Assembly: GCF_003862475.1 (NCBI RefSeq)
Contig: NZ_RRCO01000003.1
Span: 124,001-188,000, forward strand
Direction of reading: 5' to 3'
Source of the DNA: Lachnoanaerobaculum gingivalis
GTDB taxonomy: Bacteria > Bacillota > Clostridia > Lachnospirales > Lachnospiraceae
Length of the DNA stretch: 64,000 nucleotides
A program made the translations under genes and the position numbers. How positions within the stretch are numbered: the first letter of the stretch is position 1; the number at the start of each line of letters is the position of its first letter. Shown here piece by piece: positions 17,521 through 27,018 of the stretch. The notes beneath the pieces are model-generated. The model was given only the letters and a program-made list of their open reading frames with translations. It was not told the DNA's origin and searched no databases.

Positions 17521-20500
17521 TTACACCTTTCTAAAATACGGACTCAGATTCATAAATAACTCCTCTAAATTCTCCTTGCCACCTTCATTTTGTACTAGAT
17601 ATTCCAATAGCTCTTCCTGCCTTGCCTGTCCGAGAGTTAGACGGTATAGAGATAAGATTTTAATCAGCCTTTCATAAGCCTCCTGGTCTTTACTTAATGG
17701 ATACATAGGAACAATTCTCTCTATACGAATCATGTCTTTAGTTTCTTTTAGTCCCCAGTAAGGAATCAAATCAGAACTTTTCTCGGAACTTTCCATAAGC
17801 TTTGCTTCCTGAAACAGTTCCTCCCATATATTTGATTTAAAAATAATATTTCCATATCTTTTTGCCACATTCTGCCTGATGGCAAGACATTTAAATCTAT
17901 TTATTCTACCCTCTCTTTGTTCCAAATCAATCGGATTTGACGGGAGATTCCAATGTACAATTTTTCTGCAATAGTTATGAAAATCAAGTCCCTCTTGCCC
18001 AATGGACGTGGACGTCAATACAAATGGTCTAAATGGCGAATTGAATGCCGCTCTTACAGACTTCTTTCTGTTTATATCATTCTCGCCACCCTCCCCCTTT
18101 GTAAAAGCAACTGCAAAATGTGTTCTGATTCTTGGATTGGTTATTCCTTGTTTATTTATAGTTTTATGGAAGTTCTGCCATGTATCAATTTCATAATGTG
18201 TTGTTTTTATATTTATTATAATATCATTATGAAGTTTATCTACGATATTTTCCCCCTTATAACCGTTTGACAAAAGATGTGCATATTCATCAAACATTGA
18301 CTGAATATTACCCTGCTTACAATAAGTCAATACATTTTTCCAATGTGCATCCTCATTATTTTTTCCGCAAACAAGTTCAACGATTGCCGTAGAATCGGGC
18401 TTGTTCATCATATCAATAAAACACTTTGACACCTGAGTGGGCAAAAAACTTTCATAATTCTTCCCGGCGGAATAAAAACGATATAATCTGTTAATACAGA
18501 CAGCAGGCGATGCAATAGCCATATTTGCCAACACAAAATACAGATCCTTAGGTTTTCTTCCAAGTTCAAAATTCTTTATATTATTATAAAAAAGCTGCTT
18601 CAGCTGCTTTAAATGTCTAGAAAAAGAGGTACCTGTATTATCCTCACCTGAAAGCTTTTTTTCCTCCCAATTTAACCACTCAGTCACATATCCGGGAGGA
18701 TCAAGTAAAAGCGAAGCCATATAATACCATCTCTGATCTATGGCACCTGATAAGGGAGTCTTATACTTTTCCAGCTTTTTTGATATTTTTTCTGCTATTT
18801 CCTTTTCTATTTCTTTTAATGACATAGACCTGTTCATACAGTCTATCGGATTATAGCATTCAGTCAAAAATCTTGAAGGATATAAAAGGCAGAATAAACT
18901 CATGCTGTTTAGCCTGCTACCTGATATGGAAAATTTCATCCTTGCTCCGGGATAAGTCTTTTTCTCAGAACTGAAATAATGCAATGTTATATCTTCATTA
19001 TTCTTTGCAAGAGCCCCTACAGTACGACGCTCTTCCTCATAAGAAAGCATGCAGGATACCATTCTCGGCACCATTTCCCATGAGGAAAATATCAAAGTCT
19101 TACTGAAATTTTCTGCATCTTTAAATACACCTGCCGGTGCATAGTATGGTTTTGAAGGCGGCACCCACAAAAGAAGCTCCGATTTTTGTGAAAAAACATG
19201 TTTCTTAACAGCTTCCAATCTTGCATTATTACATCTTATAGCTTTAAAATTATTTATATCCTCTCTCTTTAACCATAGAATATCCTTAGTATCTTTGTCT
19301 ATTTCCTTTATCTTTTCCGGATTATCACTAAAATACTCCACAACATCCTTTTTCAGCTTATAGTCCTTCATAAATGACATAATATATGGACAGGATTTTA
19401 TATAATCAATGGGAAGATTATATGACTTTTCCATCAACTCAACCAATCTTCTTGCCTTTATATAGGATTTTATATCATACTCATCCACATCCAACACTTT
19501 ATGGGTATTTGTAATATCCATTATATCTGCACTTTCCTTTGTAGAAATTCTCTCGGTTCTGCATACAGAGCCATACATTGCCTCCTGGGCTTTATTTTTT
19601 GCCTGAATAATTGATATATCTCCCAGTGCAAACTCCTTTAAATGCTTTGAATAATCCTCCCATATACTTTTGAACTCTCTTTGTTTATCATCCGAATCAT
19701 TTAAAAAATCCATTACATTAAAAAATTCCAAAAAATGCTCATCCAAAAGAGACTCATCAATTTCTTCCAAAGTGGAGTACATCTTATAAGGTGTGGCTGA
19801 AAGCAGAAGCATGTATAGAGATTTACTGCTAAAAAACTTGCCTGCAAGCATTCCCATTTCAGAGTCATTTTCTGATTTTATCAGATACTTAAATCTCTGA
19901 AATTCATCTAAAATCACCAGATCCGGATTTAGCCTTTCCAAGCTGATTCCTGCAAATAAATATCTCAATCTTCCGATAATTTCATCTATATCTTCAACCT
20001 TTCGACTTTTTTTAACTTCCCTGCATTTTTTTATTAAATCATCCAGCAAAGTATTTCCGTCCTGATTTTTGGCTTTTAATCCTTTTGAAACCTTTTTAAC
20101 CATATATTTCAAGTATTTGCCCTTAGTAAGTCTGTTACATTCAGAAACCTCTAAAATTCCAAACTGCTTTGCCCATTCATTCCAACCTGCACTTGCTCTT
20201 GCCTGCATAATCCGCTCTAATGGCTTAATATATTTTGTAAGTTCCGGTATATGTAACAATATTGCAAACAATACCGCTCTTTCCCATGATTGACCGCATC
20301 CTGTAGCCATATAAAATGATGTATCCGGTGTCAATGGAATAAGCCTGACTGAATTTTCTTCAGCGGATTCGGCCTCATTATAAAATATATTCAGATGTTG
20401 TATAGAAAGTCTTGAACCTTCTACACTTTCTCTTTGTACATCCTCTGTAATGCAAAGTTTCTCCAGATTCTGATCAGCAATTGCTGCATTTGAACAGATA

Positions 20501-20718
20501 TAGACTACACTTATTCTCTTCTTCCCCTGCTTCCTTGCAAAATCGGCAAATTTCGCAATAGTTCCTCCGGCAATCAGAGTTTTTCCAAGCCCCACCTCAT
20601 CAGATATAAGAACTCTTTTCTGTCCGCTTTCATACAGTTGTATAATTCGATTTACAGTCTCTTTTTGGAAGTCTTTCAAGCCTTCCATTATATTCTGTGC
20701 GGTATTTTGCCTTTCCAT
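17521..20718 (-). CDS. large SF2 helicase of the DUF6361/PLD operon
   Basis: 1065 aa. Superfamily-2 motifs: Walker A in ISDEVGLGKT (38-47), DEAD-like LVILDEFQRF near 276, motif III LLSATPYK near 305, and motifs V/VI in SIGQEGLDFHNYCRKIVHWNL followed by LEQREGRINRF in the C-terminal third. The spacing is long, with a large insert between the two RecA lobes. It should use ATP to translocate on nucleic acid. It starts one base after the PLD gene stops and is the last gene of a five-gene operon; the family recurs beside PLD and DUF6361 proteins. I do not know a validated name for this set. Confidence 0.85.
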   Translation of the reverse strand: MERQNTAQNIMEGLKDFQKETVNRIIQLYESGQKRVLISDEVGLGKTLIAGGTIAKFADFARKQGKKRISVVYICSNAAIADQNLEKLCITEDVQRESVEGSRLSIQHLNIFYNEAESAEENSVRLIPLTPDTSFYMATGCGQSWERAVLFAILLHIPELTKYIKPLERIMQARASAGWNEWAKQFGILEVSECNRLTKGKYLKYMVKKVSKGLKAKNQDGNTLLDDLIKKCREVKKSRKVEDIDEIIGRLRYLFAGISLERLNPDLVILDEFQRFKYLIKSENDSEMGMLAGKFFSSKSLYMLLLSATPYKMYSTLEEIDESLLDEHFLEFFNVMDFLNDSDDKQREFKSIWEDYSKHLKEFALGDISIIQAKNKAQEAMYGSVCRTERISTKESADIMDITNTHKVLDVDEYDIKSYIKARRLVELMEKSYNLPIDYIKSCPYIMSFMKDYKLKKDVVEYFSDNPEKIKEIDKDTKDILWLKREDINNFKAIRCNNARLEAVKKHVFSQKSELLLWVPPSKPYYAPAGVFKDAENFSKTLIFSSWEMVPRMVSCMLSYEEERRTVGALAKNNEDITLHYFSSEKKTYPGARMKFSISGSRLNSMSLFCLLYPSRFLTECYNPIDCMNRSMSLKEIEKEIAEKISKKLEKYKTPLSGAIDQRWYYMASLLLDPPGYVTEWLNWEEKKLSGEDNTGTSFSRHLKQLKQLFYNNIKNFELGRKPKDLYFVLANMAIASPAVCINRLYRFYSAGKNYESFLPTQVSKCFIDMMNKPDSTAIVELVCGKNNEDAHWKNVLTYCKQGNIQSMFDEYAHLLSNGYKGENIVDKLHNDIIINIKTTHYEIDTWQNFHKTINKQGITNPRIRTHFAVAFTKGEGGENDINRKKSVRAAFNSPFRPFVLTSTSIGQEGLDFHNYCRKIVHWNLPSNPIDLEQREGRINRFKCLAIRQNVAKRYGNIIFKSNIWEELFQEAKLMESSEKSSDLIPYWGLKETKDMIRIERIVPMYPLSKDQEAYERLIKILSLYRLTLGQARQEELLEYLVQNEGGKENLEELFMNLSPYFRKV

Positions 20719-20719
20719 A

Positions 20720-22543
20720 CTATTTCACCACTTTTCTAAATGTACTGTATAACTTTTTAAAAGCCTCAGGAACTACACCATCTTCTGGCAGTAGTCTGAT
20801 AATCTTCTCAATTTCAGTAAAACTTTCCGGCTCAGTCGCTGCTTTTTTTAACATTTTTTCATACAGTACCGGCATGTTTTCTATAGTGGAATAAGATTTT
20901 CCTGCTATGCCCTGAGTTTTTTCACTGTTTGCTTTTAAAGTACTGATAATATGATCATCTCCAAACAAAAACTCGATATATCTATAAAAGTTTTCTCCTA
21001 TAATTGATGAGATGACCTTCCCTTCTCTCTCATTCGGCATCCCCTCGGTTTCTATCTTAATCACTCTTTTTACATTATTACCCACAATATCACAAATGGA
21101 TAAAACATAAAACTTAGATAAGGCGTTTATAGTGAGCTTTTCAAACAGTATGTTTTTTGCAAATTTTGCTTCCTTAGACTGTGCAAATATAGGGCTTATT
21201 GTGATATCAGCATCCTGCTTTTCATAATTCTCCACACTTATATTAACATCATAGTAAGAAGCGTTTTCAGTTACTACAGCATAAAATTTATAACGGTTCA
21301 CCTGTTTTATCAAAAAATCAAGTTCTTCCGACTCCTCAATATTTTTTTCTTCCCGGCACTTAAGAAGTTCCACTTCTTTAAATGGATTGTTCGCCCCTTC
21401 TTCATCCCCATTGAATATTTCCGTCTTTAATTTTTCCAAGTTTATATATCTGTTTTTTGACCTTAATAAAATCATAAATTCTATATTTCCATAAACGGCA
21501 TTATGTGAAGCATTTAAAGATCCCAGATAAACTTCCGTATCCGCATTTTTTCTAAGCATATAGATTTTTGCATGAATATCCTGCTTATAGTAATCACTCT
21601 CCCCATCAGATATTGCAGCTTCACCGTCCACGATCTCATCTTTTAATACATAAATCCTGAATTTGTCACAATCCTCAGGACTTAAGTTATCAATTGACAT
21701 CTGTCTTGTAACAAGCATATACTCGGCATTTTCAATCCATCTGCTTCTTTCATTGAACTGACGAATTATATCTTTGCTTAAAAAGGGGGACATTACAAGG
21801 AGTTCATGAAAGGATTTTTCAAGTCTGTCATTTGCCCCTTTTATCAATGAAGTATCAAGCATTGAATACATACCGCCTTGTGAACATGGTACTCCGCTTG
21901 GAATAAATTCAAAATCATAGAACTCCTTCATACCTGTTTCAAAATTCACATAATCCAGTTCTTTGATTAACTGTTTGATTTTCTTTGCCTTGGAAATCTC
22001 AAGTTTTGGAAGCTGTTTTAATAGATATTTCAAAAAGTCTGCTATCGGGATATTCTTATCTGTCTCTTCACCAAACTCCCCATCCATGTAAAAGCATATA
22101 TCCCAACTTCTGTCAAATGTAAGATTTCGGCTTAATACCACAACTCTGTATAAAACTTCTTCTTTATTTATATATCTAAGCAGCCAAAACTTGGGATGAA
22201 ATGACGGATATTTTATTCCACTCCTTGCCTTTGTAACCACCTGAAAAACCATTTTTTCAAGCAAAGTATATAATGCACTTACCTTTCCGGGCAGATAAAT
22301 CTCTCCCGCCTCACAAAATAAAGCTACTTTATCTCCCGTCCTTCTAAGTGCTTCCAAAAGGCAGATCGGATCTTTCATTATATTGCTGTCAGCCTCTTCT
22401 AAGAGTCCAAGTGAAATACACATCCCTACCAAAGCATCCAAGTCCAAAGAATATGTAGTACCAACTGCAAAGTCCAATGTATAGGATTTTGGCGGTTTTA
22501 AAATATTGCCGTAATCAAGTCTGTCTTCGCCCGGATTTAACAT
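20720..22543 (-). CDS. phospholipase D-family nuclease with two HxK motifs
   Basis: 607 aa. Two PLD half-sites are visible: HPK at 116-118 followed by LSRNLTFDRSWD, and HAK at 324-326 followed by GSLNASHNAVYGNIEFM, so one chain could form the full two-His active site. There is no signal peptide, fitting a cytoplasmic nucleic-acid phosphodiesterase rather than a lipase. The C-terminal 200 residues are unassigned. It overlaps the DUF6361 gene by seven bases and the helicase follows at one base, which implies a helicase-nuclease complex. Confidence 0.87.
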   Translation of the reverse strand: MLNPGEDRLDYGNILKPPKSYTLDFAVGTTYSLDLDALVGMCISLGLLEEADSNIMKDPICLLEALRRTGDKVALFCEAGEIYLPGKVSALYTLLEKMVFQVVTKARSGIKYPSFHPKFWLLRYINKEEVLYRVVVLSRNLTFDRSWDICFYMDGEFGEETDKNIPIADFLKYLLKQLPKLEISKAKKIKQLIKELDYVNFETGMKEFYDFEFIPSGVPCSQGGMYSMLDTSLIKGANDRLEKSFHELLVMSPFLSKDIIRQFNERSRWIENAEYMLVTRQMSIDNLSPEDCDKFRIYVLKDEIVDGEAAISDGESDYYKQDIHAKIYMLRKNADTEVYLGSLNASHNAVYGNIEFMILLRSKNRYINLEKLKTEIFNGDEEGANNPFKEVELLKCREEKNIEESEELDFLIKQVNRYKFYAVVTENASYYDVNISVENYEKQDADITISPIFAQSKEAKFAKNILFEKLTINALSKFYVLSICDIVGNNVKRVIKIETEGMPNEREGKVISSIIGENFYRYIEFLFGDDHIISTLKANSEKTQGIAGKSYSTIENMPVLYEKMLKKAATEPESFTEIEKIIRLLPEDGVVPEAFKKLYSTFRKVVK

Positions 22544-23739
22544 TCTCCTCCTCCCGTATAAATATCATTCATGATTTTTATTGCATTATCAAATCTATAA
22601 TTTAACTTATAGCCTCCAAACCATTCGGTATTGTCAAACTCTCCAGGATGTGCACATCTTGCCCTGCCGCTACCCTTTAAAAATACCTCTCTGTTTTCTA
22701 CAATTTTTTTTAGTCCTGAAATATTTTCATCAAGCATTTCCGACTTGGCAGCAAGCAAAAATTTACACATCATAGGATTTTTCCATGCATCTGTACACGC
22801 AAAAACTGCCTCCAAGTCGATATTTGCAATATTTTTCATTTCACTGCGATAGTTATCAAAAGCTTCATTAGCCTCTTCATTTTTTTCATCGGAGAGAACT
22901 ATATTATAAATAATACGAAGTACATAATTAAATTCCGAAAAATCTTTAGCCAGTCTATAGTCCTTTTGTATTTGCTTTGGAAAGAGTCTGATCATATCTT
23001 TGAGATTTTCAAAACTGTCACATTCCATTATCTCCCATAAATTATTTTTTAAAGCATGGGCAAATATACTTTCTCCACATGAGTTTATGATTCTCTCCTT
23101 TAAAAACTTTGCTTCTTCTTTTGTAAGTTCTATTTTAAGTTTATCAAACCATTCATCATCATAAGTTGGAATATTCCAAAAATGCATACTGCGAATATCG
23201 CCGGCATCTGCATCGTCTGTGTCATTTTCCTCTGCTTTATCATTCCTGTTTCCAAGTTCTATAAGATTACGCTTTTTAGCATTTATCTCACATACTGCTC
23301 TTACATATTCTGATAGTGATAATCTGCCGCCATGAAATATATTATACTGTCTTAAACCTGACCAGTATATATCCGCAGGTGTTCGCTTAACCCAATGACC
23401 GCTTGCAAGTGATCTGCTACCTATCACACCGGTCTCTCCCGGATTATTCTCTATAAATCTTTCTGCACACTCTCTTTCTATAGCATTTAAGATTTCAAGA
23501 AAATCATTTGCATCTGTTTCACCGCTTCTTTCCAAATCTCTTAGTGCATAGGGCACGATAAAAAAATATTTTGCTCTTGTTTGTACGGTGGAGGTACCCG
23601 GAAAAAACAAATCAGAGAACCCGTCTCTGATTGTTGCAATACCCAGTTCATCCAGAGTGGAATTTTCCGAGAGCAAATCAAGCACCGAAATCACTTTATT
23701 TCTTTCTTTTTTTGAAAAATCAATCCATCCTATCGGCAT
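22537..23739 (-). CDS. DUF6361 family protein
   Basis: 400 aa. The opening MPIGWIDFSKKERNKV and the GTSTVQTRAKYFFIVPYAL block near residue 55 are those I associate with DUF6361, a family of unknown biochemical function encoded next to PLD and helicase genes. It is soluble and mixed alpha/beta, and rich in acidic residues around 165-180. A conserved-looking SLASGHWVKRTPADIYWSGLR segment is near 110 (quoted in part). It sits between the PC4 gene (12-base gap) and the PLD gene (overlap). Role inferred from context: recognition or adaptor subunit. Confidence 0.8.
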   Translation of the reverse strand: MPIGWIDFSKKERNKVISVLDLLSENSTLDELGIATIRDGFSDLFFPGTSTVQTRAKYFFIVPYALRDLERSGETDANDFLEILNAIERECAERFIENNPGETGVIGSRSLASGHWVKRTPADIYWSGLRQYNIFHGGRLSLSEYVRAVCEINAKKRNLIELGNRNDKAEENDTDDADAGDIRSMHFWNIPTYDDEWFDKLKIELTKEEAKFLKERIINSCGESIFAHALKNNLWEIMECDSFENLKDMIRLFPKQIQKDYRLAKDFSEFNYVLRIIYNIVLSDEKNEEANEAFDNYRSEMKNIANIDLEAVFACTDAWKNPMMCKFLLAAKSEMLDENISGLKKIVENREVFLKGSGRARCAHPGEFDNTEWFGGYKLNYRFDNAIKIMNDIYTGGGEC

Positions 23740-23751
23740 ATTTTACCTTTT

Positions 23752-23964
23752 CTAGTCTATAAGTTTTTTAAGAGTCTCAAGCTCCTCTTTTGTTAGTGTC
23801 ACACCCTTTCCCATCTTCTCATGATTCGGTGCCCATTCTCTGATATCATACTTAGGTGTGGCGCCGTTCCATGAAATCAGGTTAAGTTCCTTTCTCCACC
23901 CCTTTGCATTCTTCGATAAAACACCTATCTCCTCTACAATATCATACTTAAAATCTGCTGCCAT
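23752..23964 (-). CDS. PC4/YdbC-type ssDNA-binding protein
   Basis: 70 aa. The pattern FKYDIVEEIGVLS, then GWRKELNLISWNG, then KYDIREWAPNHEKMGKGVTLTKEE matches the YdbC family, a prokaryotic PC4-like fold that binds single-stranded nucleic acid as a dimer. The ATG at 23964 is used because AAAGGAG precedes it by four bases; the frame itself opens at 23994 inside the upstream gene. Its start lies 17 bases inside the preceding gene's end. Placement in an operon with a helicase and nuclease suggests a dedicated ssDNA-binding role here. Confidence 0.82.
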   Translation of the reverse strand: MAADFKYDIVEEIGVLSKNAKGWRKELNLISWNGATPKYDIREWAPNHEKMGKGVTLTKEELETLKKLID

Positions 23965-24832
23965 ATTTCTCCTTTCCTGATTCAAGCTCTTCAAATAGCT
24001 TCCAAACTCTTCTGATACTATTTCTTTTTTCCCTATTTTCAGCTTGACGATAATACTTTTTTTGTTGCTTTGTCACTTTCGGTAATTTTTTATAACTAAT
24101 CTGCATTAACTTTTTTGCTTCATCATGTTTTACAATATATTCCAAATGATTATACGGTGATTGATTCTTTTCCACATCCCTTTGTACATGGTAATGTGCA
24201 GTCTTTGCCTCCTCCATAGTAAGAGGCTTCTCGTTAAATGGACAATGCAATAACTTATACCTGTTAAAATATTGTATATATGATATTTTCCAAGCAGCCA
24301 TATCAGTAAGAATATAAAGATCAGTATCATCAAACTCTATTTGTACTCCCCTTTTATTAGCTAAGTACTCTATTCCAAGTGCATATTTTCTATACTTACA
24401 AGGATAAAAGGCTACCCTCTCTTCCTTTGCAATATATCTCATAGCTGTTTTCAGGTTCTTACTTTTTCCGATTTCATCAACTCTGATTAACAAATCTTTT
24501 TGAAGTTCTTCATTCCACTCTTCAAGGTACAGCCTTATATCCTGACTTGACTTGCTTAGACTGACTCTCCAATTATACCAATCAGTATGTACTCCTATGT
24601 AATCTTCCTTAAGCTCTGTCCAAATAGGTAAATCTCTAAATACATCCTTTAAATTTTCTCTATATCCATTGTATAAAAACTTGATGTTACAGCAACACTT
24701 ACATGGCTTTAAATATTTAATTCTTCCGTCATCCAAGTCAAAACTTACCAATGACTTTTCTTCTATTCGATTTATAAATCTGCATCCCGGTCTGTGATAA
24801 ATCTTTGATTTACTACTCATCTGTGCTATCAT
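23948..24832 (-). CDS. unknown 294-aa protein with Ada-like zinc-binding N-terminus
   Basis: The first 60 residues contain KIYHRPGCRFINRI and LKPCKCC, i.e. the YHxPxC...PCxxC pattern of Ada-type/nuclease-associated zinc domains. The remaining 235 residues are not recognised; they are rich in aromatic and basic residues, have a TDMAAWKISYIQYFNRY block near 185, and end in a strongly basic segment (KKLPKVTKQQKKYYRQ). This suggests nucleic-acid binding. An AGGAGGAAGAAA ribosome site precedes the ATG at 24832. It is the first gene of the five-gene operon and overlaps the PC4 gene. Confidence 0.7.
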   Translation of the reverse strand: MIAQMSSKSKIYHRPGCRFINRIEEKSLVSFDLDDGRIKYLKPCKCCCNIKFLYNGYRENLKDVFRDLPIWTELKEDYIGVHTDWYNWRVSLSKSSQDIRLYLEEWNEELQKDLLIRVDEIGKSKNLKTAMRYIAKEERVAFYPCKYRKYALGIEYLANKRGVQIEFDDTDLYILTDMAAWKISYIQYFNRYKLLHCPFNEKPLTMEEAKTAHYHVQRDVEKNQSPYNHLEYIVKHDEAKKLMQISYKKLPKVTKQQKKYYRQAENREKRNSIRRVWKLFEELESGKEKYGSRF

Positions 24833-24979
24833 TTTCTTCCTCCAATCTACAAAGTACTTCTTTGTTATATTAGGAGTCTATCAAACCAACTGTCCATTAA
24901 AAATGACAGCAGATTTTGGGCGTTTTGTTATCTGCCTTTTATTGTTTTTTAAACGCTTTAATATGGCTTTCTAACATTA

Positions 24980-25078
24980 TCAGCCAGAGTATCTCTTTGA
25001 CATATATGAGATATCTTCTTTAATCCTATTCCTAAGACTTTCAGGTTCCAATACCTCTACATAAGGACCGTATTTAAA
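24980..25078 (-). pseudogene. C-terminal remnant of a WYL-domain regulator
   Basis: The minus strand encodes FKYGPYVEVLEPESLRNRI and further residues to YSG before a stop at 24980. A phrase like YGxxVEVLEPESLR is the typical C-terminus of WYL-domain transcription factors. No start, helix-turn-helix or upstream frame in register remains; just upstream the frame is shifted. It occupies most of the 328-base gap 24833-25160, in which I see no other gene. WYL regulators commonly control defence operons, so this may be the relic of a former island regulator. Confidence 0.65.
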
Positions 25079-25160
25079 TATTTATTTTCACCTTTAATTA
25101 TTCCAAACTGCTTTCTAATTACTATGTCATATTTTTTCAATAATTATCCTCCACCTCTAT

Positions 25161-27011
25161 TCATAACTGAAATCCCTTTATTACCTCAATAAATCTCTCG
25201 CCATACTTACCGTATTTATTTTCCCCGACACCCGAAACATTCAGCATATCGGACTTTGTAGTCGGCATCTTTGCACACATATCTATCAAGGTCTTATCAT
25301 TGAAAACGATATATGGAGGTATCTTCTCAGCTCTTGCAATTTCAAGTCTAAGCTCTTTTAACTTGTCAAAGAGTTTAAATCCTGCAGAAGTTAGTGAATC
25401 CATACCATTTATATTCTTCTTAGGCTTTAACTTCCTATTTGTGACCTTATCTTCATCCGTAATCTTGACCATCACTTTAGTATCAGTGTTTTTAAGTCTA
25501 CTTATATCTCCAAGTTTTAAAACCTGATATTCACCTGTCAAAATATAGCCTTCAAGTAAAAGCTCTTCAATAAGCCGTCTTAGCAGATTTTTATTTGATG
25601 ATTCCAAAACTCCATAGGATTTATATTTACTTGCTCCTATTTCTGCAAGTCTTGCAGTCTTTGCTCCAAGCACTGTATCCATTATTATATTTTTTCCATA
25701 TCTTTCACGAGACTCATATATGCAATTTATTATCTTTTTGGCCTCATCCGTCATATCCAGAGTTTCAAATTGCCGCAGACAATTACCGCAATCATCACAT
25801 GGCTTTTTGGGATCTTCACCAAAGTATTTTAAAATATAATTGCGCAGACATTCAGTCGTATAGCAATATCCCTCCATTATCTGAAGTCTTTTAATATCCC
25901 TATCCCTGATTGTCATTGCATCTATCGGATCAATGTCGCTAAAATCCTTATGCTCCAATAAAAATCTGTTGATTATAATGTCCTGTGGCGAAAACAGTAA
26001 AATACATTCGGAATTCAGCCCGTCTCTACCGGCTCTTCCGGCTTCCTGATAATAGTTTTCCATACTTGAAGGCATATTATAGTGAATAACAAATCTGACA
26101 TTTGATTTATCTATTCCCATTCCGAAAGCATTTGTCGCAATTACGATACTTGTATAGTCAAATACAAAATCATCCTGCATTTGCTTTCTTTCTTCATTAC
26201 TCATTCCGGCATGATATCTGGCAACTGAAATATTTTGCTTTCTTAAAAGAGTATACAGACTGTCAACATTCTTTCTTGTAGCACAGTATATAATACCGCT
26301 TTCGCCCCTATGTCTTTCTATATAATCAAGTATAAATCGTTCCTTATTCTGTGGCTTATCTACCTGGAAAAACAAATTTTCTCTGTCAAAGCCTGTTACA
26401 AGAAAATATGGATCATTAAGTCCCAATGAGCAGATAATGTCCTCTCTGACATTCTGCGTTGCAGTTGCTGTAAAAGCACTTATAATGGGGCGTTTACCCA
26501 ATATATTTATAAACTCTGCTATATCCATATAACTCGGTCTGAAATCCTGTCCCCACTGTGATATACAATGTGCCTCATCTACAGTTATCATTGAAATTTC
26601 AATACTTTTGGCGAAGCTGATAAAGCCTTCACTCATCAACCTCTCAGGTGCCACATATATAATCTTATAATGACCTTTGTATGCATTTTTGAAGGTATCA
26701 TTCAACTCCTTTTCAGATAATGAGCTGTTTATAAATGCAGCATCCACACCGGCTTCATTTAAAGCATTTACCTGATCCTGCATAAGAGATATAAGCGGTG
26801 AAATAACCAATGTAATACCTGAAAGGAGCATAGCCGGAACCTGATAGCACAATGACTTTCCCGCACCCGTAGGCATTACTGCAAGAATATCTCTGCCCTC
26901 CAAAACAGCATTTATAACAGATTCCTGTCCCGGCCTAAATGAATCATAACCAAACACTGCCTTCAATGCTTCCTTTGAAGTTTTATATATTCCCCTATCA
27001 AATGTTCTCAT
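25161..27011 (-). CDS. recQ: ATP-dependent DNA helicase RecQ
   Basis: 616 aa with the complete RecQ architecture: SF2 core (Walker A MPTGAGKS near 46, DEAHCISQWGQDFRP near 143, QEAGRAGRDG near 320), the RQC zinc site with the cysteine cluster KKPCDDCGNC near 400, a winged helix, and an HRDC domain (about 535-616) ending in VSGVGENKYGKYGERF. It unwinds 3'-5' and acts in recombination repair. It begins only seven bases after the 1124-aa gene, so it is probably co-transcribed with the SWIM gene pair rather than a stand-alone housekeeping gene. Confidence 0.93.
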   Translation of the reverse strand: MRTFDRGIYKTSKEALKAVFGYDSFRPGQESVINAVLEGRDILAVMPTGAGKSLCYQVPAMLLSGITLVISPLISLMQDQVNALNEAGVDAAFINSSLSEKELNDTFKNAYKGHYKIIYVAPERLMSEGFISFAKSIEISMITVDEAHCISQWGQDFRPSYMDIAEFINILGKRPIISAFTATATQNVREDIICSLGLNDPYFLVTGFDRENLFFQVDKPQNKERFILDYIERHRGESGIIYCATRKNVDSLYTLLRKQNISVARYHAGMSNEERKQMQDDFVFDYTSIVIATNAFGMGIDKSNVRFVIHYNMPSSMENYYQEAGRAGRDGLNSECILLFSPQDIIINRFLLEHKDFSDIDPIDAMTIRDRDIKRLQIMEGYCYTTECLRNYILKYFGEDPKKPCDDCGNCLRQFETLDMTDEAKKIINCIYESRERYGKNIIMDTVLGAKTARLAEIGASKYKSYGVLESSNKNLLRRLIEELLLEGYILTGEYQVLKLGDISRLKNTDTKVMVKITDEDKVTNRKLKPKKNINGMDSLTSAGFKLFDKLKELRLEIARAEKIPPYIVFNDKTLIDMCAKMPTTKSDMLNVSGVGENKYGKYGERFIEVIKGFQL

Positions 27012-27018
27012 TCTTTAT

